Source of the DNA: Chinchilla lanigera
Taxonomy: Eukaryota > Chordata > Mammalia > Rodentia > Chinchillidae
Assembly: GCF_000276665.1 (NCBI RefSeq)
Contig: NW_004955477.1
Coordinates: forward strand, 3,246,983 to 3,310,982
DNA length: 64,000 bases
Reading direction: 5' to 3'
The position numbers and the translations under genes are program-made. Each line of letters opens with the position of its first letter. Positions within the stretch are counted from its first letter, which is position 1. This document shows, piece after piece, positions 22,401-34,179 of this stretch. The notes beneath the pieces were generated by a model. That model was not told where the DNA came from and ran no database searches. It was given only the letters and a program-made list of their open reading frames with translations.

Positions 22401-24610
22401 AAAAATGTATTTTATTTATAACTAAACTTTCTGATTAAAAAACTGTATAAAGCAATGCGTATAAATTTGTGTTCATTGATCTACAATTTATAAAGATGTA
22501 ACTTGTATGCCATAACAACATTAAGGTGTTAATTACTGATCTAGGGCAAACCCTGAGATATGCAGTGGCAAAAGAAGTGACATTGGAATTAAAATGATAT
22601 ACAAGAATATTAAACACAGAAAGGTAGTAATGAAAGAATAGTGGAACAAAAAAAGACATAAGACATGTATGAAATAAATAGATAAATGGCAGACATAGAA
22701 CTTATTCTATTAATACTAATATTAAATTGAATGAATTAAACACTCCAACTAAAGGAAGGTATTGGCTGAATAGATTAAAAAATTGATTCATTTGTGTGCT
22801 GTCTATAGTAGACATATTTTAGATTCAAAGACACCATAGGTTGAAAGTCAAGGAATGGAAATAAATATGCCGTGTAAAGACAGAGTAATTAAAAAAGAGT
22901 TAGACTTGCAGCATTCCAATGAATCCATTAAAATTGAAAATAGAATACATCTAACCTACTATATCTTGTAGCTTAGCATATCAGTACACTGTAGAGAATT
23001 TGTTACTCACCCTGTGTTCATGTGGTGGATTGGGAGTTGTGGCTCTCTGTTGTCATCCAACATTGTGAGAGTATTGTACTGTATGTCAGCCTGGGAGAAG
23101 ATCAGAGTCTCAAACTTCAGCTACATGTTCTGTGAAATGTGTATTACTTTCACACTGTCATAAACTCATAAAATTGTAAGCCAAGGCATTGTAAGCCAGT
23201 GTCTGTACTAGTATTGGACAAAATAGATTCTTAGAAAAAAACTGTTACTAGAGATAAATATAGACATTTTATAACGCAAATGTCAAGATAGCAAGATTTA
23301 ACAGTAATAAACATACATGTACCTAACACCAGGGTTCCAAAATGCATGACATAAAGACTCACAAAATTGAAGGCAGAAAAAGACCAGCTCATCAATAATA
23401 CTTGAAAACTGCAATATCTCACTTCCAACAACACATAGACAATTAGGCAGGAGATAAACAGAGGCATAGAAGATGTCAGTAGTGCTATAAACCAATTAGA
23501 TCTAGCATCCATAGAATACTATGTTCAAAAGCTGAATATATTCTTCTCAAATACAAATGGAACATGCTCAAGCATAGACCATATATTTGAATATAAAAGT
23601 AGTCTCTATGAATTTATAAGGTTTATATCATACAAAGCGTATTCTTTAACCAAAATAGAATGAAACTGGAAATTAGTAAGAGAAGAAAATTTGGGAAATT
23701 CACAAATATGTGGCAGTTAAACACACTTCTAAATAATCATGAATCAAAGCAGAAATCATAAGGGAAATTAGGATATCCTTTGAATCAGTAAAAAAATCCT
23801 CTCTGACCCCACAACATACCAAATTCATGGGATGCAGAAAAAAGTAGAACTAGAAACTAGGAAAATAAAAAGGAAAGAAATTAAACTCAAAGCTAGCAGA
23901 AGAAAGAAATAACAGAGTTGGAAGAAAATTTTAAAAATCGAGATTAAAAAATAGAAAAGTAATAAAACCAACAAAAAATTGACCAAGTTTTAGATTGATT
24001 AGCAAAAAAGAGAAGATTCAATTTATTAAAATTAGAAATGAAAGAAGTGACATTTTTAACTAAATAACAAAATGACAAAAGAGTATTAAGACCAAAAAAA
24101 TTTAGACAAACTAGATGAAATGAACAACTTTTTATAAAGACAGAAAGTATCAAAACTGACTTAAGGAGTAGAAAGTTTGCATAGAGGAAACAGATTATGT
24201 TAATAATTAAAAAACACTCACCAAGAAAAGCCTAGGACCAAATGTCTTCACTGCTAAATTCTACTGAACTATGAAGAATTAACTCAAACCCTTCACTGCA
24301 TCTTCCAAACAATGAAGAGAGGGAACCACTCCAAACTCATTATAGAATGCAATATTACCCAGATACTAAACCAAAGAGACACAAGAAAACAAACTACAGA
24401 CCAATTTCTCTTATGAGAGTAGATACAAAAATCCTTTACAAAATGCTAGTAAACCAAATCCAGCAACATATGAAAAGGATTATATACCATGACCAAGTAG
24501 GATTTATCCTAAGAATGTGAGGCTGGTCCAGCATATAAAAATAAATCAATCTAATATACCATATTAATAAAATAAAGATAAAACCCACCTGATCATTTCA
24601 ATAGACTCCA
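22401..24610 (+). pseudogene. L1M ORF2 remnant (endonuclease to start of RT)
   Basis: Continues the element above. Endonuclease-region wording at 23,520-23,760 includes ttctcaaatacaaatggaac and tcacaaatatgtggcagtta. Then come caaagctagcagaagaaaga, agaaaagcctaggaccaaat, accatgaccaagtaggattt, and acctgatcatttcaatagac. It stops inside the RT domain, so the 3' half is missing. A DNA transposon sits at about 22,945-23,208. No intact frame. Confidence 0.85.
22945..23208. mobile_element. Tigger-type (pogo/TcMar) DNA transposon remnant
   Basis: Matches the old Tigger-like wording gtggattgggagttgtggct, gtgagagtattgtactgtat, tgtattactttcacactgtc ataaactcataaaattgtaa gcc, which in the parent is CpG-rich and has here decayed to TpG/CpA. 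It interrupts the L1M ORF2 remnant, so it inserted later. Confidence 0.65.
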
Positions 24611-24624
24611 AGAGACCCTGTATC

Positions 24625-24790
24625 CAAATCCTGTCATTTGCTGGCTTCCTTGTCTTGAGCAAATGCCTTGGTGTTTCTGAGTCTTTGTTTTCTCAGAGGT
24701 AAAGGATCAAATTAGTTAACATGACTAGCATGAGAATATATGTTAATGCTTCCTATTGGAGAATATGAGAAATTCTGATGTAGTAGGTCA
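24625..24790 (+). mobile_element. MIR SINE
   Basis: Sense MIR: ccaaatcctgtcatttgctg, cttgagcaaatgccttggtg tttctgagtctttgttttct cagaggtaaaggatcaaat. Abuts the truncated L1M end. Confidence 0.7.
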
Positions 24791-25144
24791 GGAGTGGATT
24801 CAGGCATGAGTATGTGTATTTAATCAATGAGTTTCAATTAAAAAAAAGTGCTCATGTTAAAAAAGTGTAGATGGTAAGACTCCTCTTCCCAGTGGCTAGC
24901 AGTTTCAGCTGTGGCATAGATGTTTGTTCATTTGCCCAGGTGTGCCTGGGGTACTGCTAGAAACCATAGATGCCTGGGTGGAGACATGTTACATGTCCCA
25001 GCATGTGGTAGATGTTCAGTGAATGTGACTTCTTCCTGTTTTCCCTTGACACATTTCTTGTGCCTCTGGAATGATTTAGGTGTAGCTCATTACTGTCTCT
25101 CTTATTATGAACAGTATGCTTTATTTTCTAAACTCAGTTATAAA

Positions 25145-25147
<3 letters not shown>
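24791..25147. other. Unassigned DNA
   Basis: Nothing recognised. The frame at 24,920-25,195 ends in the TG microsatellite (a Val-Cys run) and is not a gene. Confidence 0.45.
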
Positions 25148-25182
<35 letters not shown>

Positions 25183-25194
25183 CGTGTGTGTGTG
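25148..25194. repeat. (TG)n microsatellite
   Basis: About 23 TG units with a tatgcg interruption near 25,180. Confidence 0.97.
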
Positions 25195-26579
25195 ATAGCA
25201 ATGTCTTCTGTACTTCCCACATCATAATGTACTTAGCAGTTGTATGGATTTGCTTTTTAAAAATATGTTGTTGAGATCATGTTAGAATTGACAATCCAAA
25301 TGAATGAAACAATTAATTTTGATTTTGTTTCAATTAGTAACATCATTTGGAAAAGTTGTTATCCTCCAGCAGTAACATGCTAGATTCAATAACTGTGCTC
25401 TTCTGATCTCTCTAATAGCACAGAATTAACTGCTGTGGTAGTATTTGGGCCCTGCACAATGCAGAGGTATATCTAATAACATAGCACTGGGAGCACAGTA
25501 GGTGCTTAATAAGCAGTCATTGAATTCACCAAAGAGTGACAAAATATGGGCTCATTTTTATTGATGAGAGAACAAAGAAAAACACAGAACCTGCCTAAGA
25601 CATGAAAGATGTTAGTGTCAGAATGAGCAATGTGTTCTTACCTATATCAAATGTGCAAGGCTGCTTTTTGTAGACAAAAACAAAAGGTTATTTTGAAGGT
25701 AATCAATTTTGCTTAATTTCAACATGGCTACACTTAGGCCAAGAGGTTAGTGTTTTCTTGCTAGCTTAGCAACTGTGATATGGCTAAAGTATTTGGCAAA
25801 TGCTTATTTTAGAAGTTAGGTGCTCTGCCAACCTTGCTAAATGATCTAGATATAATTTTTAAGTCATTCAACCACTTTATGATTGTTTAAATGGGCCTTA
25901 ATAGCTTTTCATCAAAAGAAAGAGATTTTTCTTTTATGGAAAGGAAGATAAAGAATTGAAGACAACTTTGAATATTAGCAAAAAAGGAACACATTTGAGG
26001 AATTTGAAAAGTAGATGTATTGGATAGTAAAGCAAAAAGACTCCCTAGAGGAATCTGCCACTTTCCACAAGGCTAAGGAAAGGCAAGGTCCTGAGGGTGC
26101 TGCCCTTCTAGGTGACATGGAAGATGCTCCATGGGTTTACAATGAACATGAAGAGTTTGCACTGTTCACCCTGAAATTCCATTCCTTCTTGCCTTTTCCT
26201 ATCAATTAGAGACTCTTTGTTAAAATGATTACATAATTTTCACAGAACTATGTCATTGCAGACTGGAGGATATTAAGCTTCTTAAATGTGACTAATGTGC
26301 TCACAAATTCCTGCCCAGAGCACAATTTCTCAAGGGGGGCTTCCTACACACCATCATTGTGAAGTGCGGCAGAGAGAGATGTAAATGTCCATGAGATATG
26401 AGTGAGGCTTTTTGGCTGAGAGAGAAGGGATAAACTCCTTGCTGAAATATCTGCAGCGGAGGTTGCAGAAACTAAAGCCCGCTTTGCCTTGGAACTCATC
26501 TCTGTGCTCAGTCCTCGTCTTGTGATAAGGTTACACTGAATGGGGCTGGCATCCTTCAAGGTTACTGTTCCAGAAAATA
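25195..26579. other. Largely unique DNA
   Basis: AT-rich, with few recognisable repeats. A short MIR/L2-like tail (agcacagtaggtgcttaata) lies at 25,492-25,511. Frames at 26,015-26,209 and 26,344-26,586 are isolated, on opposite strands, without clear splice sites. Confidence 0.5.
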
Positions 26580-26960
26580 TTTGCAAATAATTTGATGTGC
26601 TGTCAGCTCGCAGGCTGCAGCGAATCCTTATAATTCAACATACTAATGTGGGTTTTCATGCCTTAAGCTATAAATAAGTTGGATATGCAAAAGTTTCTGT
26701 AATGTTTATTTAATAACAACATTTAAAAAATAAATCTTGATTATTCCAGCTTGCTCCAATGGAAATCTTCCACGCTGATGGTTGTCTGTGACCTCCGGCA
26801 GTTCCTTCCTTCCTTTGTCTCGTTTGATATCGCTACAAAAACACATTTGTTTTTCTTTTCAGGCCTTTGGAAGTAGCACTCCGATGTCTCTGCCTACATG
26901 TTCCCCGTCCAAGTCTCTGCTGATTAAATGACTGATCTCAATTCAAGTTGAATAATTTCA
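26580..26960 (+). promoter_or_regulatory. Conserved-looking block with a strong splice-acceptor-like site
   Basis: Repeat-free. It contains cacatttgtttttcttttcag at 26,842-26,862, a textbook polypyrimidine tract and AG, followed in phase 0 by 22 open codons (AFGSSTPMSLPTCSPSKSLL then IK) and TGA at about 26,930. It could be a terminal exon, an alternative exon, or a noncoding element with a chance acceptor. I recognise no protein. Confidence 0.28.
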
Positions 26961-27824
26961 GTGGGATGGAGAGTCCACGGCCCCAGGGCCCAGGGCTGGG
27001 GACATAGGAAGATGAGCATGCACCCTGGATTTGGGGAATGGGGACTGCCAGCTGGGGACCTATGCTCATGTCACAACATCATTGCCCCTCCGCTTTAAGA
27101 GAACAAAGGAGGGAATTATTGGTCAGTTTGCAGAGGAAGTGGCCCTTTGGTGGCACCTTATGCTTACTGTATAAGGTTTCATGAGGTGAAGGTACAGAAG
27201 CCTGGGTTGCAGACAGAATATGCAATGACAGGAAGGCATACATTGTGGTTCACAGTGGCAAGACAAGTTGCAGTGGTGTTTTTCTGCTGATAACTTCCTG
27301 GAATGAGGTCATTTAAGCTATGGGTCAGCTAAGTGTATTGTATGGTTCTAGGCTTGCTTATAGAAGACCTTCAGGAACTTCACAAGCTGGGTTCAACCAA
27401 GAGTGTTGAGGTTGAGTCAGCAGTTACAGGATCCCAAAGGACAGAAGGCAACTGTCTGAGTGGGGGCGCCCTACTGCGGAACAGTGGCCATGTGGCCTTC
27501 CCCAGGGATTGCTGCCACTTGTGCTTAAGAGGCCTGTCATGTGCATGAAAGGACACTAAAGGGACAGCTCTGCTTAATTGACACATGCATAGTTCCTCAT
27601 TCTAATCAGTGAGTCCAAAGCAGGGATGCTGAGAGCCAGCAGGGCAGGGGGAGGGGACAACTTTGTGGCTTTGCTAGTTTTCCTCGGGGCTGTCTGCCCT
27701 CAGAGCCAAGGTAAAGCCTGCCTTTGGGAGATGTGGATGGAGGCAGCTGGTGCACTAGAGACCTTTGAAGATCAGGCTGCTCAGTATCTACCGTCTCATC
27801 AGTGGCTTCTTAAGTAGCTGCATC
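26961..27824. other. Unassigned DNA
   Basis: GC-richer than its surroundings. Overlapping frames on both strands at 27,333-27,586 indicate chance. No repeat recognised. Confidence 0.45.
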
Positions 27825-28145
27825 TGTTTTTTAAAAGCAACCTTATTGATATATAACTCACACCCCATACAATTTGTCCATTTAAAAGGAAATGATTCCA
27901 ATGCACTGTTTGTTAGCATGTGTACATCTACCACCAGAATCAATTTTAAATCAATTTTAAAATATTTTCATCACCCGTCCCCCCAAAGAATCCTCATCTT
28001 CCCTCCTCTCAGCCCTTGGCAACCACAAATTTACTTTCTGTTTCTGTAGAGTTGCTCACTCTAGACATGTCATATGGACAGAATCACACAGCATGTGATC
28101 TCTGTGATGGGTTTCTTCCACTTGGTGTTTTCTGAGTTCACCCAT
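27825..28145 (-). mobile_element. L1M 3' UTR (antisense)
   Basis: aaccttattgatatataact cacaccccatacaatttgtc catttaaaagg, then cccttggcaaccacaaattt actttctgtttctgtag and gacatgtcatatggacagaa tcacac. This is the standard antisense L1M 3' end. Confidence 0.88.
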
Positions 28146-30384
28146 GTTGCAGCTAGACTACAAGCTTCCTGCCAGCAGGAGCAGAGGTTTCCTTGCATAC
28201 TCCACTACTGAAGTACAGTACTGCCGAAGTAGCTGACGTACAGTAAGTTTCACAGAACTCATGCAGAATAAAACCAAGCAGACTAGTAGCTCTGGGGTAG
28301 CCACGGCTCTGGGCTTCCCACCTGCAGGTTTGGCTTCCTTGCACAACCAGCTGCACATGCCAGGACCCTGGGCTCCGACCCTTTCTCACTTTAGCTCTCC
28401 TCTGTACCATGAGGAAAAGAGCCTCTGGTTCATGGAGACTTAACAGACTCAGAGATGGTAAATAAGGTTTGTAAATCTTAATGTGGCATCTAAATTTAGG
28501 GAAATATTGTGAATACAGCAGTTAAAAATTACAAAATGCTTCCAACCTCTCTACCAGGCAAATTTAGCAGCACAGACAAGGGATTTATCAAAACTTTACA
28601 GGTAAAGTAAACGTTAAATCAGTCTTGAAAATATTTTTGTTGCTCTTTGAGCATATATACTTTTGGGGGGAAAATGCAATCATTATGGTTATAATCTAGT
28701 AAGTAGAAATATATCTACAACTATGGTTTCTTTTTATATTTTAAGTAAGTACACTGGCTTTTTTTCCTCAAGCAAAGTCATAATTGTATTTATTTTAAAT
28801 TTATACCCTGTCTGCTTCAAAAAGGAATTTGAGGCAGCCAGGAAAATCATAAGCTATAAAATGAGCAAGCTCCATTTTATACTAATAAAATAAAAGTTAG
28901 GATCTCATCAGTGAAACAACTTCTCTTTGTGCTGTACTGTGTGCAAATATTTGGATTACTAAAGTGAATTTATGAAGCAATTACTTTTAATGCTATAAGA
29001 GGAAATTAAGTACTCATTGATTCTTGATTTATAAGCTTGAGCTAAAGATCATGAAAAAGCAAATATAACTTAATTAAATGTCCCTTGGCTTTGCTACTAT
29101 TGAGGTCTTCACTCATAAAGTTAGTAAAACAAACCATTCCTAGAACATAAATGTATATTGGCTCTTCCAGTTGGGAAGGCAAATAATTTACTGGTTAAAT
29201 ATATTCAGCAAAGTTAACCCAAGTGAGAGATTTTCCCAGTGTCCTCTGGGGCTTAAAGAGATAAAAGCTATTGTAGTTTTAAGGAAGCCATTGTCCTGCG
29301 AATGATAGGCACTAACTTGCTGTAAAAAGGCGTAAACAAAAGGGCATTTCAGTTTTTTTCCATTAGAAAATATATTTTAATATGCTAACAAAATAGACTA
29401 TAGATCTGTGGAAGAAAAAGAGCTTGATAGTCTATTCATTGGCTATATACTTGTGGTTATTCATCGCTGACAGTGAGCACATTAACCTGGGTAATTTAAT
29501 TGAGTCTTCTAGTAATGTTGTTATTTTTCTACTCTGAAGTGTAAATGATTTTTAAAAATTGGGTCCTAAAATGCAACAGTTCAGGTGATGCATACAGCAA
29601 ATCAAGGAGCCTCTATGATGCCTCCTTTGTGCTCTGTGAATTATTGACAGGAAAACAAGAATAAAGAAAGGGAAAAATAAAAGGAAAATCACAGCAGTGA
29701 AAGAGAGAAAGTGAGGTGGGAACAAGACCCACTGGACAAGGTGTCTCACTGTCAGGAAGCTCCACATCTAATTCTCCTGCCATCATCTGTCCGCCATTCA
29801 TGCTCTAAGTTCCTGTCTAGGTTTCCCATTTAGCTGAGTAATGGGAAGATTTATTCAAATACATTTTCGAGGAGCATAAACATTAAGGGTTTAAAGTTTC
29901 TCGTGGAACTTAAGGGTTTTGAGAGAGAGCTCTTCCTTACTATAGGGTGAGACTGGCAGCACATCTTCCGTGGTGCATCTAGCTGGCTTTAGGAGGAAAG
30001 TCACAAGAAGAGGAGAAGAGAGAAGTGGCATTTTAGATGCTGGTCAGGAAGTTTTAGGATAACAGTTATGAGAAGTGGAGCATGCTGACTTTAAGAAGAA
30101 GAACGCAGCACCACAGGGCTGGAAGTTGAAGGGTACTTCTTAGGACCATCAGACTTTCTCTTGGACTGACTCTGGGCTTAGGCAAACATTTTTCCTGGTT
30201 GTTGCTTAAGTTAAGGGACATTTTTCAGTGATGGAGATTGTTGTTTTTCTTCATGTGCTGTGACTGAGTCCATAATTTTGGCCCTGTTGGCTGTGTGTTC
30301 TAATCACAGGGAATAACTACCCTAGATTTATATATTGGATATGACAGCATTCTAAGAATATACAAAAATAATAAAAACAAGATA
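28146..30384. other. Long unique stretch without recognised genes
   Basis: About 2.2 kb with almost no identifiable transposon sequence, notable in so repeat-rich a window. AT-rich and ORF-poor; frames of 60-85 codons overlap on both strands. It may hold noncoding regulatory DNA, but no specific site is supported. Confidence 0.5.
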
Positions 30385-30745
30385 TGTTAGTTTGCTAGGG
30401 CTGCCATAACAGACTACATAGGCTAAGTGGCTTAAAGAATAGAACTTATTTTTTCCCTTACATTTCTAGAAGCTGGAAGTCTTTGATCAGGTATTTGCAT
30501 GGTTGGTTCTTCTGAGATATCTCTTGACTTGTGCATGGCCATTCTCTTTCTGTCTTCATGGTCATCTGTGTCCTAATCTCCTTTTCTGATGAGGGCACTT
30601 GTATTGGATTAAGGCCCATTCTAATGACATCATTTGAATTTAATTTCCTCTTTAAAGACCTCATCTCTACATAATTTAGAGTATTAATGTTAAGACTTCA
30701 ACATATGAATTTCTATGGACACAGTTAGGTGAACAACAGAACAAA
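30385..30745 (-). mobile_element. ERVL-MaLR LTR (antisense, MLT1-like)
   Basis: Antisense LTR: gttagtttgctagggctgcc ataacagacta, atttctagaagctggaagtc, gtgtcctaatctccttttct, tctttaaagacctcatctct, gacttcaacatatgaatttc. It corresponds in reverse to the LTR at 18,238-18,605. Solo. Confidence 0.88.
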
Positions 30746-31194
30746 AAGCTGTCAGATATGTACAATGGAGGGATTAAAAGAAGAAGAACTAAATAAGCAA
30801 GTCCTGTCTTTCTCACAACCTGTGTTTTGTCCATTTCTGGCAGTGATGTGCATGTGAACGTTGGCCAGCCAGCTCTCTGAGAAAACAAGGCACTCTATCT
30901 GTCACACTTTCAGATTTCAATGGTGTAATTACCCAAAATGCGGCCTACTTCAGTCTGCCAGGGTGGCTTCCTTGAGTGTGGAGCTGAGAAGTCTGCACAG
31001 TCATATCTCAAGGAGGTAAGTGCTGGCTCCAGGCCCCCGCTGATTTCAGTGATAAAGAATAGAAGAGTAAAAGGCAAGAAACGGAAACCCAATTTGAGTA
31101 ATTTTAAAGCTGTTGTGAGGCTTGGTTCACAGTGGCTGGAAAACAGAGCAGGGGAACAGTGTTAACCAGAAAATGAGCCAAAGATGATACGGAA
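30746..31194. other. Unassigned DNA
   Basis: Nothing recognised. A ctcaaggag/gtaagtgctgg donor-like site lies at about 31,014, but no acceptable acceptor or frame pairs with it clearly. Confidence 0.4.
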
Positions 31195-31302
31195 TACTCA
31201 AAGATATGCTTCCATGACCCGCCCCAAAATGCCCAGAAGTGTGCTCCACCAATCCCCCTCATGCGAATCTCAATCAAGTTGACATGCCACCCTAATAGCC
31301 AC
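31195..31302 (-). mobile_element. MTE-like MaLR LTR fragment (antisense)
   Basis: gcccagaagtgtgctccacc and atctcaatcaagttgacatg match the 5' part of the longer antisense LTR at 39,503-39,846 (acccagaagtgtgctttgct; acccagtcaagttgaca). Truncated where MER5A begins. Confidence 0.65.
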
Positions 31303-31304
31303 AA

Positions 31305-31465
31305 ACACATTCTTGATTGTCATGGTTGGAGAGATGCTGTTGGCATCTAGGGGGCAGAGACCAAGGATATTACTCAATATCCTGCAATGCCCGAGATAGC
31401 ACACCACAAAGAACCATGGGTCCCAAGTGTTTGTTAATGAGGACGAGGTTGAGAAACACTGCTCA
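31305..31465 (+). mobile_element. MER5A-like hAT-Charlie DNA transposon
   Basis: tcttgattgtcatggttgga, gctgttggcatctagggggc agagaccaaggatatt, cctgcaatgcccgagatagc, aggttgagaaacactgctc. Good agreement with the 3' three-quarters of MER5A; the 5' terminus is lost. Confidence 0.8.
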
Positions 31466-31775
31466 AAAGGGTGATATTGTCAGTGAAAGAACAATATAGA
31501 AATCAAACCACCTTTCTTTCATCCTCCAAAATGCAAGCAAAATTATGTTGTTGGGTGGGTTCCCCTTGGGTGAGAACACACGAGCACAAACTCCCCCATG
31601 CAGACTCGCAGCAAAAATTCACTCTGAGGTGAAAGTATCTCATTTATCTCAGGCTAATTTAAAAAAGATTCTGGGCTGGTTGTTCTCCCTGGTGGTCAGC
31701 AGAAGCAAACCACTTCTCTTATTTCTGGGAAAATCTACCTTCAACCTTGACCTCAGATAGCATATACATATAAAG
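31466..31775. other. Unassigned DNA
   Basis: No repeat or gene recognised. A 71-codon frame at 31,545-31,760 stands alone. Confidence 0.4.
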
Positions 31776-33030
31776 TTCCAAAAACTATACACATTTATAA
31801 GGCTTGTAAAAGACATAAGAAAATACCCATATCAAGAGTGAGCACCCACAGAAAAAAAAGAGACTTAAATCCCCAGAGACTTTGTTAAAAGTACTAGATA
31901 GGGAATATAAAATAAGAATAGTTAATATGCTTAAAGAAAATAATAAGTAAAGAAAAATGGTTAAAGAATAAGATTATAGACAATGATGAACAGATATGAA
32001 AAATAAATAGAACTTTAAAACTGAAAAAAGGAGTAACTTTTTAAAAGTTGCAAACAATTAAATACAGCTGATGAAAGTTAGCAAGCTAAAAGGTAGGTCT
32101 AGAGGTTTCCTACAGCAAAGCACAGAGATTAAGAAATGGAAAAGAGAGAGGAATAAAATGATATAGAAGATGAGATGAGAAGGTTCAGTGTCTAAACAGG
32201 ATCTTGTAAAGGGAAGAGAGAGAAAGTGGTGCAGAGGTAATATTTAAAGAGATACTGGCAAGGTTTTGCCCAGAACCCACCAAAAGTACCAATCCACAGA
32301 TGAAGTTCTGTGAATCTTGAGCAATATTAATAAAGGAAAAGCAATTACACACATTGGTCCATCACAGTGAAATGAAGAACACCTGGAAAAGGACAATTAA
32401 AAAAGATCCAGAGACAAATAAATTATCCTTTGGTCTTCAAAAGAGTAGAAGTTAGTCCGGCCACTGGCACCTCAGCAGGAACAAGAGGAGCCCATGGAGA
32501 GTGGAATGACATCATAACTACACTAGGAGAAAATAACTATCAAACTAGAATAATGTGCTAAGTAAAATACATATTAAGAAATCAGAGAGACCTTGCTAAT
32601 AGTAGACTTCTAACTGAAGGGAATTCTAGAAGAAGGGCTTTAAAGCAGAAGAAATAGATCTAGATGGACAGTTTGAGATGCAAGAAGGAACAAGGGATGC
32701 AGGGAGTACAGGCAGCTGAGAAACATAGGCGAACACTTTATTGACAACTCTCCTGTTCTAAAAAAAAAAGACTAATATAAACTAGCATGAATGTCTGGGG
32801 GAAGTGACAAGAAATAAAGTGTTTGAAGGACTTACACTGCTTGAAAGGACAGAAGAATAGGCACTTTGGTAAATCAAGTGTACATGTTAAAATCTCTAGG
32901 CTAACCATTAAAGTAACGGAAATGAGATGCATAATCTCTAAACTAATAGAAAAAGCAAAGGACATATTACAAAAGTTTAAAAATGAGGCAAGCAAAGGGA
33001 CCTGAGTGCAGGTAGGAGTAGCAGAATTTA
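31776..33030 (+). mobile_element. HAL1/L1M ORF1-region remnant
   Basis: Sense remnant of an old L1-type ORF1: gcagaggtaatatttaaaga gatactggcaagg, accaatccacagatgaag, cccatggagagtggaatgac atc, and further on ctctaggctaaccattaaag. Same arrangement as HAL1 (half-L1) elements, which have ORF1 but no functional ORF2. All frames are broken. Confidence 0.68.
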
Positions 33031-33358
33031 GCTTTGAGGACGTTAGAGAAAAACCTTCAGAGAGTAAGGAGGTTAGAAATAAAAGGACGATTTCAGTGAG
33101 TATAATTGTTTTTGTGGCAGGCAGGGGGCAGATGCACACGGTCCCACAGACAGGGCAGTGACAGCGGTGACAGTGATTGGGGATTCTCAGCACACAGAGA
33201 TGGGGTTTAGGAGGCAGTGGCGCTACTAACATGAGCATTTGACATATAGCAAAAGTAAAAGATCAACAGTGGTTACTGAAGTCACACAAAGGTATTCAAA
33301 TTTCATGTGGGTGAAGAGTTAGTGCAGACATAGTATCGCTAATGGTACATCAGCAGAG
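33031..33358. other. Unassigned DNA
   Basis: No repeat family recognised. The antisense frame 32,738-33,238 (166 codons) lies largely over the HAL1-like element and is an antisense chance frame. Confidence 0.45.
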
Positions 33359-33725
33359 GCAGATCTCGCTCCCTCCTTCCCTTCCCCTCCTCTCCTCCTT
33401 GCCCCCTCTCCTCCTTGCCCCCTCTCCTCTCTCTCTTTCTCTCCCTCTCTCCTTTCTCTTTTTTCTTTCTTTTCTTTTCTCCCCCTTTTTCCTGAGTATT
33501 GAACCCAGGAAGTACTAACTTACACCCCAACCCTGTTTATTGATTTATTTATATTTGGAGACAGAGTCTTTTGCGTGGGCCCCCCGGGCAACTTAGCAAC
33601 ACCTTATCTTAGCAGACCCTTCTCAAAATAAAAAAGTGAAAAAGAGCTGAGGAGTACAGCTCATGGCAAAGGCCTTGAATTCAATCCTCAGTACTGTCCC
33701 CCCAAATATATATTATGTATATAAC
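33359..33725. mobile_element. Two merged B1-dID SINE pieces with a CT-rich tract
   Basis: A CT-rich microsatellite (33,365-33,480) precedes an antisense ID half (tgagtattgaacccaggaag) and an antisense B1 start (atttggagacagagtctt). Then sequence in the opposite sense appears: B1 end (gcaacttagcaacaccttat) plus ID half (ttgaattcaatcctcagtac). It is a hybrid or inverted pair, not one clean copy. Confidence 0.65.
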
Positions 33726-34179
33726 ATGTATCATATATATGTACAATACAAAGATATGGCACCAGAATGGAAAATAAAAAGGAAGCAGGTTATTGGTATG
33801 AATACTAACTAAAAAATATTTTAAGGCCAGAACAGGCATTAAATAAGGAAGTTAAATTATGAAGGCAGTGAATAAACACTTCTGAGTTGTTTTTTCACCA
33901 ATACTATCCTGACTCCTCCTTGAAGAATTTGTCTTGGAGTCCAAATGATATTCTTTCAGCTTTGGAATTTACCCCCAAAGAATATAGTTACCCAAAAAGA
34001 CAGAGTAGAAAAAAGGGTGAAAGACCAAATTCTTGGTGACATCATTAGGGGCCACTGGATCAAGCCTCACCTGAAGCTTGTTTGCTAGTTACAAGAACCA
34101 GTACATTTCATTTATTTTTAAACACAGTTAGAGTTGGATTTTCCATAACTTGCAATGTAGGAGTTTTTACTAACACAAA
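33726..34179. other. Unassigned AT-rich DNA
   Basis: Possibly more decayed L1M, but nothing specific enough to call. Confidence 0.4.

Noticed and set aside
32738..33238. 166-codon minus-strand frame, the longest gap-free frame outside intact L1
   Set aside because: Mostly antisense to a HAL1/L1M-type remnant whose A-rich sense strand makes long stop-free antisense frames likely. Hydrophobic residues come from T-rich codons.
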